A stretch of DNA of 64,000 bases from Veillonella infantium (GTDB lineage Bacteria; Bacillota; Negativicutes; Veillonellales; Veillonellaceae), in assembly GCF_002959895.1 (NCBI RefSeq), contig NZ_PPDD01000012.1, positions 62,001-126,000 of the forward strand. The letters run 5' to 3'. A model generated the notes under the pieces. It was not told the DNA's origin and did not search any database. It saw only the letters and a list, made by a program, of their open reading frames with translations. This document shows, piece by piece, positions 25,886 through 35,151 of this stretch. Within the stretch, counting starts at the first letter, position 1, and each line of letters starts with the position of its first letter. A program made the translations under genes and the position numbers.

Positions 25886-26066
25886 AACAGAAACTATAAT
25901 TCACATTACGCTAAAATGCTGGTTCATATCTATTTTTTAATAAAAGAACTCCCTCATAAAATCCGACTTGCGGGTTCAAGGCCTATGGCCGCAGAACTAA
26001 TTCGCATGGAGGATTGTTGAGGGAGTCTTTTATTACCTTATTTTGTTGTGAATTATAGTTTCTGTT
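25886..26066. repeat. Nested palindromic element between hemQ and narK
   Basis: The outer ends are a perfect 20-base inverted repeat: AACAGAAACTATAATTCACA at 25886-25905 and its complement at 26047-26066. Inside is a second stem, TAAAAGAACTCCCTCA (25941-25956) against TGAGGGAGTCTTTTA (26018-26032), with one bulged base. The apex has further short pairings (AATCC/GGATT, GTTC/GAAC, GGCC/GGCC). On the minus strand the apex contains CTCCATGCGAATTAG (26011-25997), similar to the apical core of the elements at 43.3-43.9 kb. It lies between convergent genes and may terminate both. Confidence 0.75.
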
Positions 26067-26071
26067 ACACC

Positions 26072-27409
26072 TTATGCATTCATATTTGCACTTTTACGTA
26101 CATAGAACCAGAAGCACACAGCTACAGTTACAAGGTTGAAGGCTAACAATACAGCAAAGGCTGGATGAATATTACCGAATGTGGAATATACAAAGCCAAA
26201 GATTTTAGGTGTAATGAAGGCACCGTATGCAGCTACAGCAGCAACGAAGCCAGTAATTAAAGAGGATAACAACGGATTGCCAAATACGTGTGGAATCATA
26301 CGGAATGTTGCACCTGTTGCGAAACCACAGCATACGAATGTCAACACGGACATAGCAAAGAAGAATGGGAAGTTGTGCATATCTACACCAACTGCGATCA
26401 ATGCAGTGGTAGCACATAAGCCAATGAGGCTAACAAAAGTAACTTTTGTACCGCTGTTAATTTTGTCGGATAACCAACCACCTACAGGACGAAGAGCACC
26501 TGCTACAAGGGGACCTACGAATGCGATGGATGCAAATGGTACTTCAGGGAATTCTTTACCTACTAATAAGCCAAGTGCTGCAGCATAACCGGAGAAAGCA
26601 CCGAAGGAACATGTATATAACAATGTAAGTGCCCAAGTGTGTTTGTTACCAAAGATTTGTACAAGGTTTTTAGGATTTGGTTTTTCTAGAGGTAGGTTAT
26701 CCATGAAGCGAGTCATCAATGCAAGGATAACAACGAGTGGTACGACCCACATGAAAGCTGCATTGGCAAGATATACGGCGTTGCCTTTAATAATAGCAGG
26801 TGTTACACCAAATACGCTACCTAGTGCGGCAGAGCCCATAGCGAATGGAGCTAAGAAGTAGATTACGGAGATACCAAGGTTACCAACGCCGCCGTTGATA
26901 CCAAGGGCTGTACCTTTTTCAGATTTAGGGAAGAAGTTGCCAATGTACGCCATGGAGGACGAGAAGTTGGCGCCCGCTAAACCGATAAGGGCTGTTAAGA
27001 TCATGAATGTCGTATAAGAAGTTGTTGTATCTTGAACGGCAAAGCCAAGCCATACAACAGGAACTAATAAAATAAGTGTGGAAATAAATGTCCAGTTTTT
27101 ACCACCGATTAATGCTGGCATGTAGGTATATACAAAACGTAATGTAGCACCAACAAGACCTGGTAATGCGGCTAATGTAAATAATTGATCTGTTGTAAAG
27201 TTAAAGCCAGCGCCATTTAGTTGTGCTGCAATGGTTGCCCATAAATACCATACACAGAATGAAAGGGTTAATGCAATTGTGGATATAACCAAGTTTTGTT
27301 TAGCAATTTTTTTACCAAACTTTTCCCAAAATTCTGGATTTTCTGGTTGCCAATTAGCCACAATTTCGCTACGGCTTGCCCCTACTTGAGGCATTTTTAG
27401 TTCGCTCAT
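26072..27409 (-). CDS. narK: NarK family nitrate/nitrite transporter (MFS)
   Basis: This 445-residue inner-membrane carrier imports nitrate and/or exports nitrite for the adjacent nitrate reductase. It has about 12 hydrophobic helices, the nitrate-signature stretch GLAGANFSSSMAYIGNFFPKSEKGTALGINGGVGN (given here only as the family G-x-x-x-G-x-G-N type region, about residues 142-176), the paired arginine region GLVGATLRFVYTYM (about 88-101) and a second one in GALRPVGGWLSDK (about 303-315). The start at 27409 is preceded by AAGGAGAAG. It is divergent from the Crp/Fnr gene that leads narGHJI, so control is likely shared. Confidence 0.92.
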   Translation of the reverse strand: MSELKMPQVGASRSEIVANWQPENPEFWEKFGKKIAKQNLVISTIALTLSFCVWYLWATIAAQLNGAGFNFTTDQLFTLAALPGLVGATLRFVYTYMPALIGGKNWTFISTLILLVPVVWLGFAVQDTTTSYTTFMILTALIGLAGANFSSSMAYIGNFFPKSEKGTALGINGGVGNLGISVIYFLAPFAMGSAALGSVFGVTPAIIKGNAVYLANAAFMWVVPLVVILALMTRFMDNLPLEKPNPKNLVQIFGNKHTWALTLLYTCSFGAFSGYAAALGLLVGKEFPEVPFASIAFVGPLVAGALRPVGGWLSDKINSGTKVTFVSLIGLCATTALIAVGVDMHNFPFFFAMSVLTFVCCGFATGATFRMIPHVFGNPLLSSLITGFVAAVAAYGAFITPKIFGFVYSTFGNIHPAFAVLLAFNLVTVAVCFWFYVRKSANMNA

Positions 27410-27764
27410 TTTGAACTTCTCCTTACTAAAAAACTATACATGCAATGAAGACATGGAAGATACAATTATCAGTCAATGTATATGAATATTGCAATTTATA
27501 GAATTTCTATAGAAAATATTCGAATTACTTAGAGAACTGAGTTATAATTATTGTATCAACAAAATTTGCAATGTCTTATATCACAAATATATTATATATT
27601 GTAATTTTTTTTGTGAATGTGACATAAAACACACATATTCTGAAATTAATAAGTTATAATAATCTTATATATACAAAAAAGTATATAATACATGTGCTTT
27701 TACTATAAATAGATTAGTATAACTAATGGATTTTATTTTAAAAGTACAATGGAGTGGTGAAGGT
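27410..27764. promoter_or_regulatory. Shared control region of narK and the Crp/Fnr gene
   Basis: This 355-base AT-rich divergent region should hold both promoters. The only symmetric site I note is ATGTG (27617-27621), 10 bases, CACAT (27632-27636). No TTGAT-N4-ATCAA FNR box is present. Promoter positions are too ambiguous in this AT-rich DNA to assign. Confidence 0.4.
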
Positions 27765-28451
27765 ATGGATAAAAATTTAATTAACCAATTACTTGCTTTG
27801 CCGGGCGAGGAACTCCATCTTAAAAAAGGTGATTTTCTCTTCCACGAGGGGGACAAGGCAGAACACTTTTACGTAGTGTTAAAAGGTAGAATGAGCATTA
27901 AGAAATTCGAATCTAGTGGGCACATTTTTGCGTTGCGTCTAGTAGGTCCGAATAATGTAATTGGTGAGGTTCCGTTGTATGAGGAGAACACAAGAACTTA
28001 TGTGTTCAACGCCATCGCTCGGGAGGATTGCTCTGTTTATTCCATTCGCTATGATGTGTTAGAGCCAGCTATTGCAAAAGATCATTCATTGGCTATTGCG
28101 ATGATGCAAATCTACACATTACATATGCGTCGTCAACAGGCAAAATACCGAGACTTGCTACTATATGGCAAGAAGGGAGCATTTTATTCTACCTTGTTGC
28201 GCTTAGCCAATAGTTATGGTGTAGAGCGCGAGGATGGTATCTTTATCGATATCGCCCTAACAAATCAAGAGTTGGCTGAATTTGCTGCCACATCAAGAGA
28301 AAGTTTAAATCGCATGCTAAGTGAGTTGCGTAAGTTGGGCTATGTAGCCTATGACAAACACCATCTAGTAATCTGTGATTTTGATGCTTTAATCGGATTG
28401 CTTGATTTAGAGGTTGATAATATAGACCCTAATATTAGTAATATCGAATAA
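27765..28451 (+). CDS. Crp/Fnr family transcriptional regulator
   Basis: This 228-residue regulator has an N-terminal cyclic-nucleotide-binding-type beta-roll (LKKGDFLFHEGDKAEHFYVV ... LKGRMSIKKF; NVIGEVPLYEENTRT), a long dimer helix and a C-terminal winged helix-turn-helix (LTNQELAEFAATSRESLNRM then LSELRKLGYV). I see only two cysteines (about residues 92 and 204), not the four needed for an FNR iron-sulfur cluster, so it does not sense oxygen that way. The start is taken as ATG 27765; an upstream in-frame ATG (27726) adds 13 residues. Its place before narGHJI and opposite narK suggests control of nitrate respiration. Confidence 0.88.
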   Translation: MDKNLINQLLALPGEELHLKKGDFLFHEGDKAEHFYVVLKGRMSIKKFESSGHIFALRLVGPNNVIGEVPLYEENTRTYVFNAIAREDCSVYSIRYDVLEPAIAKDHSLAIAMMQIYTLHMRRQQAKYRDLLLYGKKGAFYSTLLRLANSYGVEREDGIFIDIALTNQELAEFAATSRESLNRMLSELRKLGYVAYDKHHLVICDFDALIGLLDLEVDNIDPNISNIE

Positions 28452-28461
28452 CAGTATTTTC

Positions 28462-28499
28462 TCCTTTGTGTTAGCTCAGCTAGCACAAAGGATTTTTTT
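28462..28499 (+). terminator. Strong terminator or attenuator between the Crp/Fnr gene and narG
   Basis: TCCTTTGTGTTAGC pairs with GCTAGCACAAAGGA, then seven T. It lies 24 bases before narG, and I see no separate promoter in the remaining gap. Confidence 0.85.
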
Positions 28500-28522
28500 G
28501 TAGTTTTGAAGGAGGACACGAG

Positions 28523-31500
28523 ATGAGCTTGTTGTCTCAAAAGTTTAAGTTTCTTCGCAAGAAGAACGTATCTCCAAGCGGCCATCAAATAACTGAAGAT
28601 GGCGGTCGCGAGTGGGAAAATTTTTATCGTGACCGTTGGTCTTACGATAAAGTTGTCCGCACAACGCATGGCGTAAACTGTACTGGTTCTTGTAGCTGGA
28701 ATATCTACGTTAAGAATGGTGTTGTAGCGTGGGAAAATCAGGCTACTGATTACCCTGAAACACCAGATGATATGCCGGATTACGAACCACGTGGGTGCCC
28801 TCGTGGTGCAACATTCTCTTGGTATCTCTATAGCCCATTGCGCGTAAAATATCCATATGTGCGCGGCGAATTGGCTGAGCTTTGGAGAGAAGCTAAAAAG
28901 CATGCTAAGAACCCAATCGAAGCTTGGAAATCTATCGTAGAAGATCCTGAAAAAGCGAAAAAATACAAATCTGCCCGTGGTATGGGTGGCTTTGTGCGCT
29001 CCACATGGGATGAAGCGACAGAAATTACTGCTGCATCCTTATTATATACTGCAAAAACATACGGCCCTGACCGCAACGCAGGCTTCTCTGTAATTCCAGC
29101 GATGTCCATGTTATCCTATGCAGCAGGTGCTCGTTTCCTTAACTTAATGGGTGGTTCACCATTGTCCTTCTATGACTGGTATGCCGATTTACCACCTTCT
29201 AGCCCTCAAGTTTGGGGTGAACAAACTGATACACCTGAATCTGGTGACTGGTACAATGCTGGTTACATCATGACTTGGGGTTCTAACGTACCATTGACTC
29301 GTACGCCAGACGCTCACTTCTTAACAGAGGTTCGTTACAAAGGTACTAAAGTAGTATCCGTATCCCCTGACTATGCGGAATCTACAACTTCTTCCGATGC
29401 TTGGCTCAATGTAAAAGCCGGTACTGATGCGGCTCTTGCTATGGCAATGGGCCACGTAATCTTAAAAGAATACTACATCGATAAAGAGACTCCATACTTC
29501 AAAGAGTATGCTAAAGAGTTCACAGATATGCCATTCCTTGTACGCGTTGAAGAAATCAACGGCACTGTACAACCAGGCCGCTTCTTAAATGCTAAGGATT
29601 TGGGTCGCCAAGAGGAAGGCGCTAACTTCCAAATGGTATTAATCGATGATACAACTAATGAAATCGTTATCCCTAATGGTACAATGGGCGAACGTCACAC
29701 AAATCCACAAAAATGGAACTTACGCCTTGAAAACCGCGATACAGGGGCTAAAATCGATCCTCGCTTATCCGTGTTTGATCAACGTGAAGATGTGACTGTT
29801 GTTAAGTTGCCATACTTTGGCGATGAAGAACATGAAGGCGTTATTGAACGTGCTATTCCTACAATTACAGTACAAACTGTAGATGGTCCTGTAAAAGTAA
29901 CTACTGTATATGACCTTATTCTTGCTAACTATGGTATCGACCGTGGTATCGGTGGTGAAGTGGCAACATCTTATACAGATGACACTCCTTACACACCTAC
30001 ATGGCAAGAAAAAATTACTGGCGTAAAAGCAGATATCGCTATTGCTACAGCTCGTGAGTTTGCTGATAATGCAGAAAAAACTAAAGGTCGTTCCATGATT
30101 ATCATGGGCGGTGGTATCAACCACTGGTACCATGCTGACGTGATTTACCGTACAATTTTGAACCTTATCATGTTCTGTGGTACAGAAGGTGTTAATGGTG
30201 GTGGCTGGGCTCACTACGTAGGTCAAGAAAAACTTCGTCCTGTTGAAGGTTGGGGCGGTATCATGACAGCTAACGACTGGAGTAAAGCTCCTCGTTTGCA
30301 AAACGGTACATCTTGGTTCTACTTTGCTACAGAACAATATCGTTCTGATTGCATCGACTTGGCAGACCGCGTATCTAAATTAGCTAAGCCTCGTTATCGT
30401 CACCCTGGCGATTACAACGTATTAGCGGCTCGTTTAGGTTGGTTACCATCGTATCCTACTTTCAATAAAGGCAGCCAAGAATTGATTAATGATGCTCGTG
30501 CAGCTGGTGCTGGTACAGAAGCAGAAATTAACCAATATGTGGCGCAAGCGTTGAAAAATAAAGATTTACAATTCTGCGTAGAAGATCCAGCGGCTAAAGA
30601 AAACCATCCACGTAACTTATTCGTATGGCGTGCGAACCTCATCGGTTCCTCTTCTAAAGGTCATGAATACTTCTTGAAACATTTATTAGGTACTAAAAAT
30701 GCGGTATTAGAAGATGACGATGCACCTACACGTCCAGAAGAAATCAAATGGCGTGAAGCTGATGGGGCAGGTAAACTTGACCTCTTAATCGACATCGACT
30801 TCCGTATGGCTTCTACAGGCTTGTACTCTGATATCGTATTCCCTGCAGCTACATGGTATGAAAAAGAAGACTTGTCTTCTACAGATATGCATCCATATGT
30901 ACACGTATTCCAAGCTGCTGTTGATTGCGCATGGGAAACTAAATCTGACTGGGATACATTCCGTACCCTTGCAGAAACAGTATCTCGCGTAGCAAAAGAG
31001 TCTGGCTTCACAGAATACGAAGACATCGTAGCATTGCCTCTTGGTCATGACAGCCCAGGTGAAGTGGCTCAACCAGAAGGTAAGGTTCTTGACTGGAGCA
31101 AAGGCGAATGTGAACCAATTCCTGGTAAAACAATGCCTAACCTCGTTCATGTAAAACGTGACTATAGCCAAATCTTTGAAAAATTCATTGCTTTGGGACC
31201 TAACATCGAAAATAAAATGGGGGCTCATGGCTTAGCTTGGGATGTATCTGATGAATATCAAACATTGTATGCACAAAATGGTACAATTGATAATCCGGAA
31301 TTCATTTCTCATGGCCGTCCAAGCATTTACGAATGTAAAGAAGCTTGTAATGCTGTATTGACATTGTCTTCTTGTACAAATGGTAAATTGGCTGTTCGTT
31401 CTTGGAAGGCAATGGAAGAAAAAACAGGTCTTTCTGATCTTGAAAAGAATGCAAAAGGTCGTGAACAAGAAAAAATTACCTTTGATGACATGGTTCGCCA

Positions 31501-32200
31501 ACCACGCTTCATTATTAGCTCTGTAACAAGTACTGGTAAAAACGATAAAAACCGTCGTTATTCCCCATTCACAACATCTACAGAAGATAAAGTACCATTC
31601 CGTACCGTAACAGGTCGTCAATCCTTCTATTGCGATCATGAAATGATGCGCGATTACGGTGAAGCTATGGCGTTGTACAAACCTGTATTGTCCTACAAAC
31701 CAGTACAAGGTGACTACAAACAAGAAGGTATTCCAGAAATTACATTGAAATACTTAACACCACATAATAAGTGGTCTACTCATAGTATGTACTTCGATAG
31801 CCAACAAATGTTGACATTGTTCCGTGGTGGTCAAACTATTTGGCTCAACGAAGATGATGCAGCAGAAATTGGCGTTAAAGATAATGACTGGGTAGAAGCT
31901 TTCAATAAAAATGGTGTAGTTGCAGCTCGTGCAGTTGTATCTCCACGTATTCCTCGTGGCATTTCCTATATGCATCACTCTCAAGATCGTCACATCAACG
32001 TTCCTGGTACGCAAGTTAAGAAAGACCGTCGCGGTGGTACACACAACGCACCAACTCATATTCACATGAAACCGACACACATGATTGGCGGTTATGGTCA
32101 ATTGAGCTATGGCTTTAACTACTATGGCCCAACTGGTAACCAACGTGATATGACAATTGTGGCTCGTAAGTTGAAGGAGGTGGATTGGCTTGAAGATTAA
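28523..32200 (+). CDS. narG: Respiratory nitrate reductase, alpha subunit
   Basis: This molybdopterin catalytic subunit reduces nitrate to nitrite on the cytoplasmic face. The 1225-residue chain parallels Escherichia coli NarG throughout. The FS0 cluster ligands are His/Cys in THGVNCTGSC plus a later Cys in EPRGCPRGA. The Mo-binding region is QVWGEQTDTPESGDWYN, followed by WGSNVPLTRTPDAHF. The C-terminal pterin region has PTHMIGGYGQLSYGFNYYGP. No Tat signal is present, in line with a cytoplasm-facing NarG. GAAGGAGG precedes the ATG. The stop overlaps the narH start by 11 bases. The molybdenum cofactor genes are not in the window. Confidence 0.97.
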   Translation: MSLLSQKFKFLRKKNVSPSGHQITEDGGREWENFYRDRWSYDKVVRTTHGVNCTGSCSWNIYVKNGVVAWENQATDYPETPDDMPDYEPRGCPRGATFSWYLYSPLRVKYPYVRGELAELWREAKKHAKNPIEAWKSIVEDPEKAKKYKSARGMGGFVRSTWDEATEITAASLLYTAKTYGPDRNAGFSVIPAMSMLSYAAGARFLNLMGGSPLSFYDWYADLPPSSPQVWGEQTDTPESGDWYNAGYIMTWGSNVPLTRTPDAHFLTEVRYKGTKVVSVSPDYAESTTSSDAWLNVKAGTDAALAMAMGHVILKEYYIDKETPYFKEYAKEFTDMPFLVRVEEINGTVQPGRFLNAKDLGRQEEGANFQMVLIDDTTNEIVIPNGTMGERHTNPQKWNLRLENRDTGAKIDPRLSVFDQREDVTVVKLPYFGDEEHEGVIERAIPTITVQTVDGPVKVTTVYDLILANYGIDRGIGGEVATSYTDDTPYTPTWQEKITGVKADIAIATAREFADNAEKTKGRSMIIMGGGINHWYHADVIYRTILNLIMFCGTEGVNGGGWAHYVGQEKLRPVEGWGGIMTANDWSKAPRLQNGTSWFYFATEQYRSDCIDLADRVSKLAKPRYRHPGDYNVLAARLGWLPSYPTFNKGSQELINDARAAGAGTEAEINQYVAQALKNKDLQFCVEDPAAKENHPRNLFVWRANLIGSSSKGHEYFLKHLLGTKNAVLEDDDAPTRPEEIKWREADGAGKLDLLIDIDFRMASTGLYSDIVFPAATWYEKEDLSSTDMHPYVHVFQAAVDCAWETKSDWDTFRTLAETVSRVAKESGFTEYEDIVALPLGHDSPGEVAQPEGKVLDWSKGECEPIPGKTMPNLVHVKRDYSQIFEKFIALGPNIENKMGAHGLAWDVSDEYQTLYAQNGTIDNPEFISHGRPSIYECKEACNAVLTLSSCTNGKLAVRSWKAMEEKTGLSDLEKNAKGREQEKITFDDMVRQPRFIISSVTSTGKNDKNRRYSPFTTSTEDKVPFRTVTGRQSFYCDHEMMRDYGEAMALYKPVLSYKPVQGDYKQEGIPEITLKYLTPHNKWSTHSMYFDSQQMLTLFRGGQTIWLNEDDAAEIGVKDNDWVEAFNKNGVVAARAVVSPRIPRGISYMHHSQDRHINVPGTQVKKDRRGGTHNAPTHIHMKPTHMIGGYGQLSYGFNYYGPTGNQRDMTIVARKLKEVDWLED

Positions 32201-33617
32201 AGCTCAAGTATCCATGGTCCTAAATTTGGATAAGTGTTTAGGCTGTCATACATGCTCTATCACTTGTAAAAATACATGGACGAACCGCGAAGGCGCGGAA
32301 TATATGTACTTTAATAACGTGGAAACTCGCCCAGGTGTAGGCTATCCACGTAATTGGGAAGACCAAGAAAAATGGAAGGGCGGCTGGACGCTTGATAACT
32401 CTGGTAAATTAGCTCTTTCTACAGGTTCTAAAACAAATCGTTTGATGAAATTATTCTTCCATCCTGAACAACCAGAGTTGAAGGATTATTTCGAACCTTG
32501 GACTTACGACTATGAAACATTGATTCATGGTGGTCGTAAAAATAACCAACCAGTTGCTCGTCCTCGCTCTCTTGTAACGAAACAAAAAATGGAAGTTACT
32601 TGGGGCCCTAACTGGGATGACGATTTGGCTGGTGGTCAACATGCTCGATCTGATGTGAATTTAACTAAGATGGGTCAAGATATCGTATTTGATTACGAAG
32701 AAGTATTCATGCGCTATTTGCCACGTCTTTGCAACCACTGCTTGAACCCTGCGTGCGTAGCTGCATGTCCATCCGGCGCAATTTATAAACGCGACGAAGA
32801 TGGTGTAGTTCTCGTATCTCAAGATGTATGCCGCGGTTGGAGACATTGTGTTCCATCTTGTCCATACAAAAAAATCTTCTATAACTGGGAAACTAATAAA
32901 GCTGAAAAATGCGTATTCTGTTACCCGCGTTTAGAAAATGGTTTGCCTCAAATCTGTGCTGAAACTTGTGTAGGTCGTATGCGCTATGTTGGCGTTGTAT
33001 TCTACGACATGGACAAAGTAGAAGCTATGGCGGCTACAAAAAATGAACAAGATATTTACGAAAATACATTAGATTTGATTTTGGATCCTCATGATCCAGA
33101 GGTTATCAAAGCGGCTCGTGCAGAAGGCATCTCCGAAGCATGGATTAAAGCAGCTCAAAAATCTCCTGTATACAAACTTGTAAAAGAATGGGGCGTGGCA
33201 TTGCCATTGCATCCTGAGTATCGCACATTGCCAATGGTTTGGTATGTACCACCACTCAGCCCAATCTTGCAACGTGTAACATCTGATGTATACTTGCCAG
33301 ATGCACATGAAATGCGCGTACCTGTACAATACCTTGCTAACTTGTTTACAGCAGGTAATACAGAAATTTTAGCTCGTACATTGCAACGTGTTCTCGACAT
33401 GCGTGAATACATGCGCCGTCGTGAAACCGGTGACGGTCCTATTGAACATAAAGTTGATTTAACAGAGGATCAAATGTACGGTATGTACAAATTGTTGGCA
33501 TTGTCCAAATACAATGATCGCTTTGTTATTCCATCTGATGTAAAAGTATCTCGCGAAGGTCGCCTTGAAATGCAACATAATCGCGGCTTTGCTTGCCCTA
33601 CAGGGGGATGTCAATAA
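32190..33617 (+). CDS. narH: Respiratory nitrate reductase, beta subunit
   Basis: This iron-sulfur subunit passes electrons from NarI haems to NarG. The 475-residue chain carries four cysteine groups: DKCLGCHTCSITCKN, PRLCNHCLNPACVAACP, DVCRGWRHCVPSCPYKK and EKCVFCYPRLENG with CAETCVG. The Trp in CRGWRHC marks the [3Fe-4S] group, as in E. coli NarH. The start codon overlaps narG by 11 bases, and the stop shares one base with the narJ start. Confidence 0.96.
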   Translation: MKIKAQVSMVLNLDKCLGCHTCSITCKNTWTNREGAEYMYFNNVETRPGVGYPRNWEDQEKWKGGWTLDNSGKLALSTGSKTNRLMKLFFHPEQPELKDYFEPWTYDYETLIHGGRKNNQPVARPRSLVTKQKMEVTWGPNWDDDLAGGQHARSDVNLTKMGQDIVFDYEEVFMRYLPRLCNHCLNPACVAACPSGAIYKRDEDGVVLVSQDVCRGWRHCVPSCPYKKIFYNWETNKAEKCVFCYPRLENGLPQICAETCVGRMRYVGVVFYDMDKVEAMAATKNEQDIYENTLDLILDPHDPEVIKAARAEGISEAWIKAAQKSPVYKLVKEWGVALPLHPEYRTLPMVWYVPPLSPILQRVTSDVYLPDAHEMRVPVQYLANLFTAGNTEILARTLQRVLDMREYMRRRETGDGPIEHKVDLTEDQMYGMYKLLALSKYNDRFVIPSDVKVSREGRLEMQHNRGFACPTGGCQ

Positions 33618-34141
33618 TGAAGGATGCTCAGAAAATCGCTCTTATTGCGTCATTTCTTCTACGCTATCCTGATGAACAATGGTATAACGAATTACCTGAA
33701 TGGAGAGAGGACGCCCAATCTGTTGGGCATCCTCAACTTCGCCAAGGTTTATTAGAATTCTTCGACTATGTAGAGGAATCCGATAAAAAAGAATTTGAAG
33801 ACCAATATGTTCGTACCTTTGATTTTAGTCAAAATACAACAATGTATTTGTCGACTTATGAATTACAAGGTACTGGGGAACAAGCAGAAGAACTCGTTAA
33901 ATTTAAAGCTTTCTTCCTAGAAAACGACTATGATTTGCCAAAAGAAATGCCAGACTATATTCCAGCACTTCTTGAATTATGTGCCGTTATCGATGATGAA
34001 AAAGCAAAAGAAATTTACGACTATTGTAAGCCAAAATTGGAATACATTAGAGAACGCTTCATTGAGGCTAAATTGCCTTATGCATTCTTGTTTGATATTA
34101 TCTTGTCTGTTGCAAATGGATTGGAGGACGGTGCACGATGA
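33617..34141 (+). CDS. narJ: Nitrate reductase molybdenum cofactor assembly chaperone
   Basis: This 174-residue TorD/NarJ family chaperone helps load the cofactor into NarG and is not part of the final enzyme. Typical features are LIASFLLRYPDEQWYNELPE at the start, YVRTFDFSQNTTMYLSTYEL in the middle, and DYIPALLEL. ATG 33617 overlaps the narH stop as TAATG, with an AGGGGG ribosome site inside narH. Other in-frame ATGs a few codons upstream are less well spaced. It overlaps narI by 4 bases (ATGA). Confidence 0.92.
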   Translation: MKDAQKIALIASFLLRYPDEQWYNELPEWREDAQSVGHPQLRQGLLEFFDYVEESDKKEFEDQYVRTFDFSQNTTMYLSTYELQGTGEQAEELVKFKAFFLENDYDLPKEMPDYIPALLELCAVIDDEKAKEIYDYCKPKLEYIRERFIEAKLPYAFLFDIILSVANGLEDGAR

Positions 34142-34809
34142 ATCTATTCCTTTGGGGCGCTTTGCCTTACATCGCTTTCACCTTCTTAATCGTAGGTACT
34201 TTGGTTCGTTTCTTCTACTTTGAAAGAAACTGGACTACAAAATCGAGTGAATTTTTAGAGAAAAAACAATTGCGCATTGCCAATCCATTGTTCCACTTTG
34301 GCTTGCTTTGCGTTATCGGTGGTCACGTAGTAGGTGTGTTAATCCCTAAAACTTGGACTGCTGCAATCGGTATTAATGACCATTTGTACCATGAAGGTGC
34401 TTTATACATGGGTGCTGTAGCTGGTATTATCTTTATCGTAGGCTTCTTGCTTTTGATGAAACGTCGCTTTACTGTGCCTGCTATGAAAGTTAATACATCT
34501 GGTCTTGATAAATGGTTATATTTGTTCTTAACATTAGCCATTTTCAGCGGTATGGCTGGTACATTGCTTAATGCATCTGGTTTCTTTGATTACCGCGTAT
34601 CTATCGGTCCTTGGTTCCGTAGCTTACTATCCTTTATGCCTGATCCATCCTTGATGGAAGGCGTACCATTCATGTTTAAATTCCATATGTTAGCGTGGAT
34701 GGTGGTAGCTATTATCTTCCCATTCAGCCGTTTGGTACACTGCTTGAGTGTTCCACTCAACTACTTAACACGTCCGTTCATTGTATATCGTAAACGTGAC
34801 GAAAAATAA
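34138..34809 (+). CDS. narI: Respiratory nitrate reductase, gamma subunit (cytochrome b)
   Basis: This membrane subunit oxidises quinol and anchors the complex. It is 223 residues long, about the length of E. coli NarI (225), with five hydrophobic helices. The two haem-b axial pairs are seen as histidines in LFHFGLLCVIGGHVVG (helix 2) and in KFHMLAWMVV with FSRLVHCLS (helix 5). The start overlaps narJ. It closes the narGHJI operon; a strong terminator follows 50 bases later. Confidence 0.95.
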   Translation: MNLFLWGALPYIAFTFLIVGTLVRFFYFERNWTTKSSEFLEKKQLRIANPLFHFGLLCVIGGHVVGVLIPKTWTAAIGINDHLYHEGALYMGAVAGIIFIVGFLLLMKRRFTVPAMKVNTSGLDKWLYLFLTLAIFSGMAGTLLNASGFFDYRVSIGPWFRSLLSFMPDPSLMEGVPFMFKFHMLAWMVVAIIFPFSRLVHCLSVPLNYLTRPFIVYRKRDEK

Positions 34810-35151
34810 TTAGGATGATGATTGATTTGTATGCCCTTCATGATATGACAAATTAATCTTAGCCCCTTGTAATAGTGAAAGCTGATGCTCACTACTACAA
34901 GGGGCTTTTATTTATTAATTTTTGTTAGAGTAGTTTAGATAACATAACATAACACTATTTCTGATTTAATTACCTAGCTTTTACCGAAACACTTTTGAGT
35001 TGTTTATATAGTTAAAGTGAAAGACTAAATTAGAATTATTCTTATAATGAATGCTACCTATCTAATATAAGTAATCTGCAAATTTCGATTTAAATGATAA
35101 AATATGTTAAGTAAAATTGATATTTCAGGAATTATGTTAGAGAGGTTTATG
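34810..35151. other. Gene-free stretch after narI
   Basis: It contains the nar operon terminator (34861-34913) and then AT-rich DNA that must carry the promoter of the following membrane protein. I see no other gene or repeat. Confidence 0.6.
34861..34913 (+). terminator. Terminator of the nar operon
   Basis: AGCCCCTTGTAATAGTGA (34861-34878) pairs with TCACTACTACAAGGGGCT (34889-34906) with one mismatch, then TTTTATTTATT. Confidence 0.93.

Noticed and set aside
25960-26015. A tRNA-like look (GGGTTCAAGGCC resembling a T-arm)
   Set aside because: No acceptor stem, anticodon arm or CCA-compatible layout; the segment is explained as the apex of a nested palindrome.
29765-30337. Long minus-strand frames inside narG, narH and cooS
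   Set aside because: All are shadows of well-conserved plus-strand genes and lack ribosome sites.
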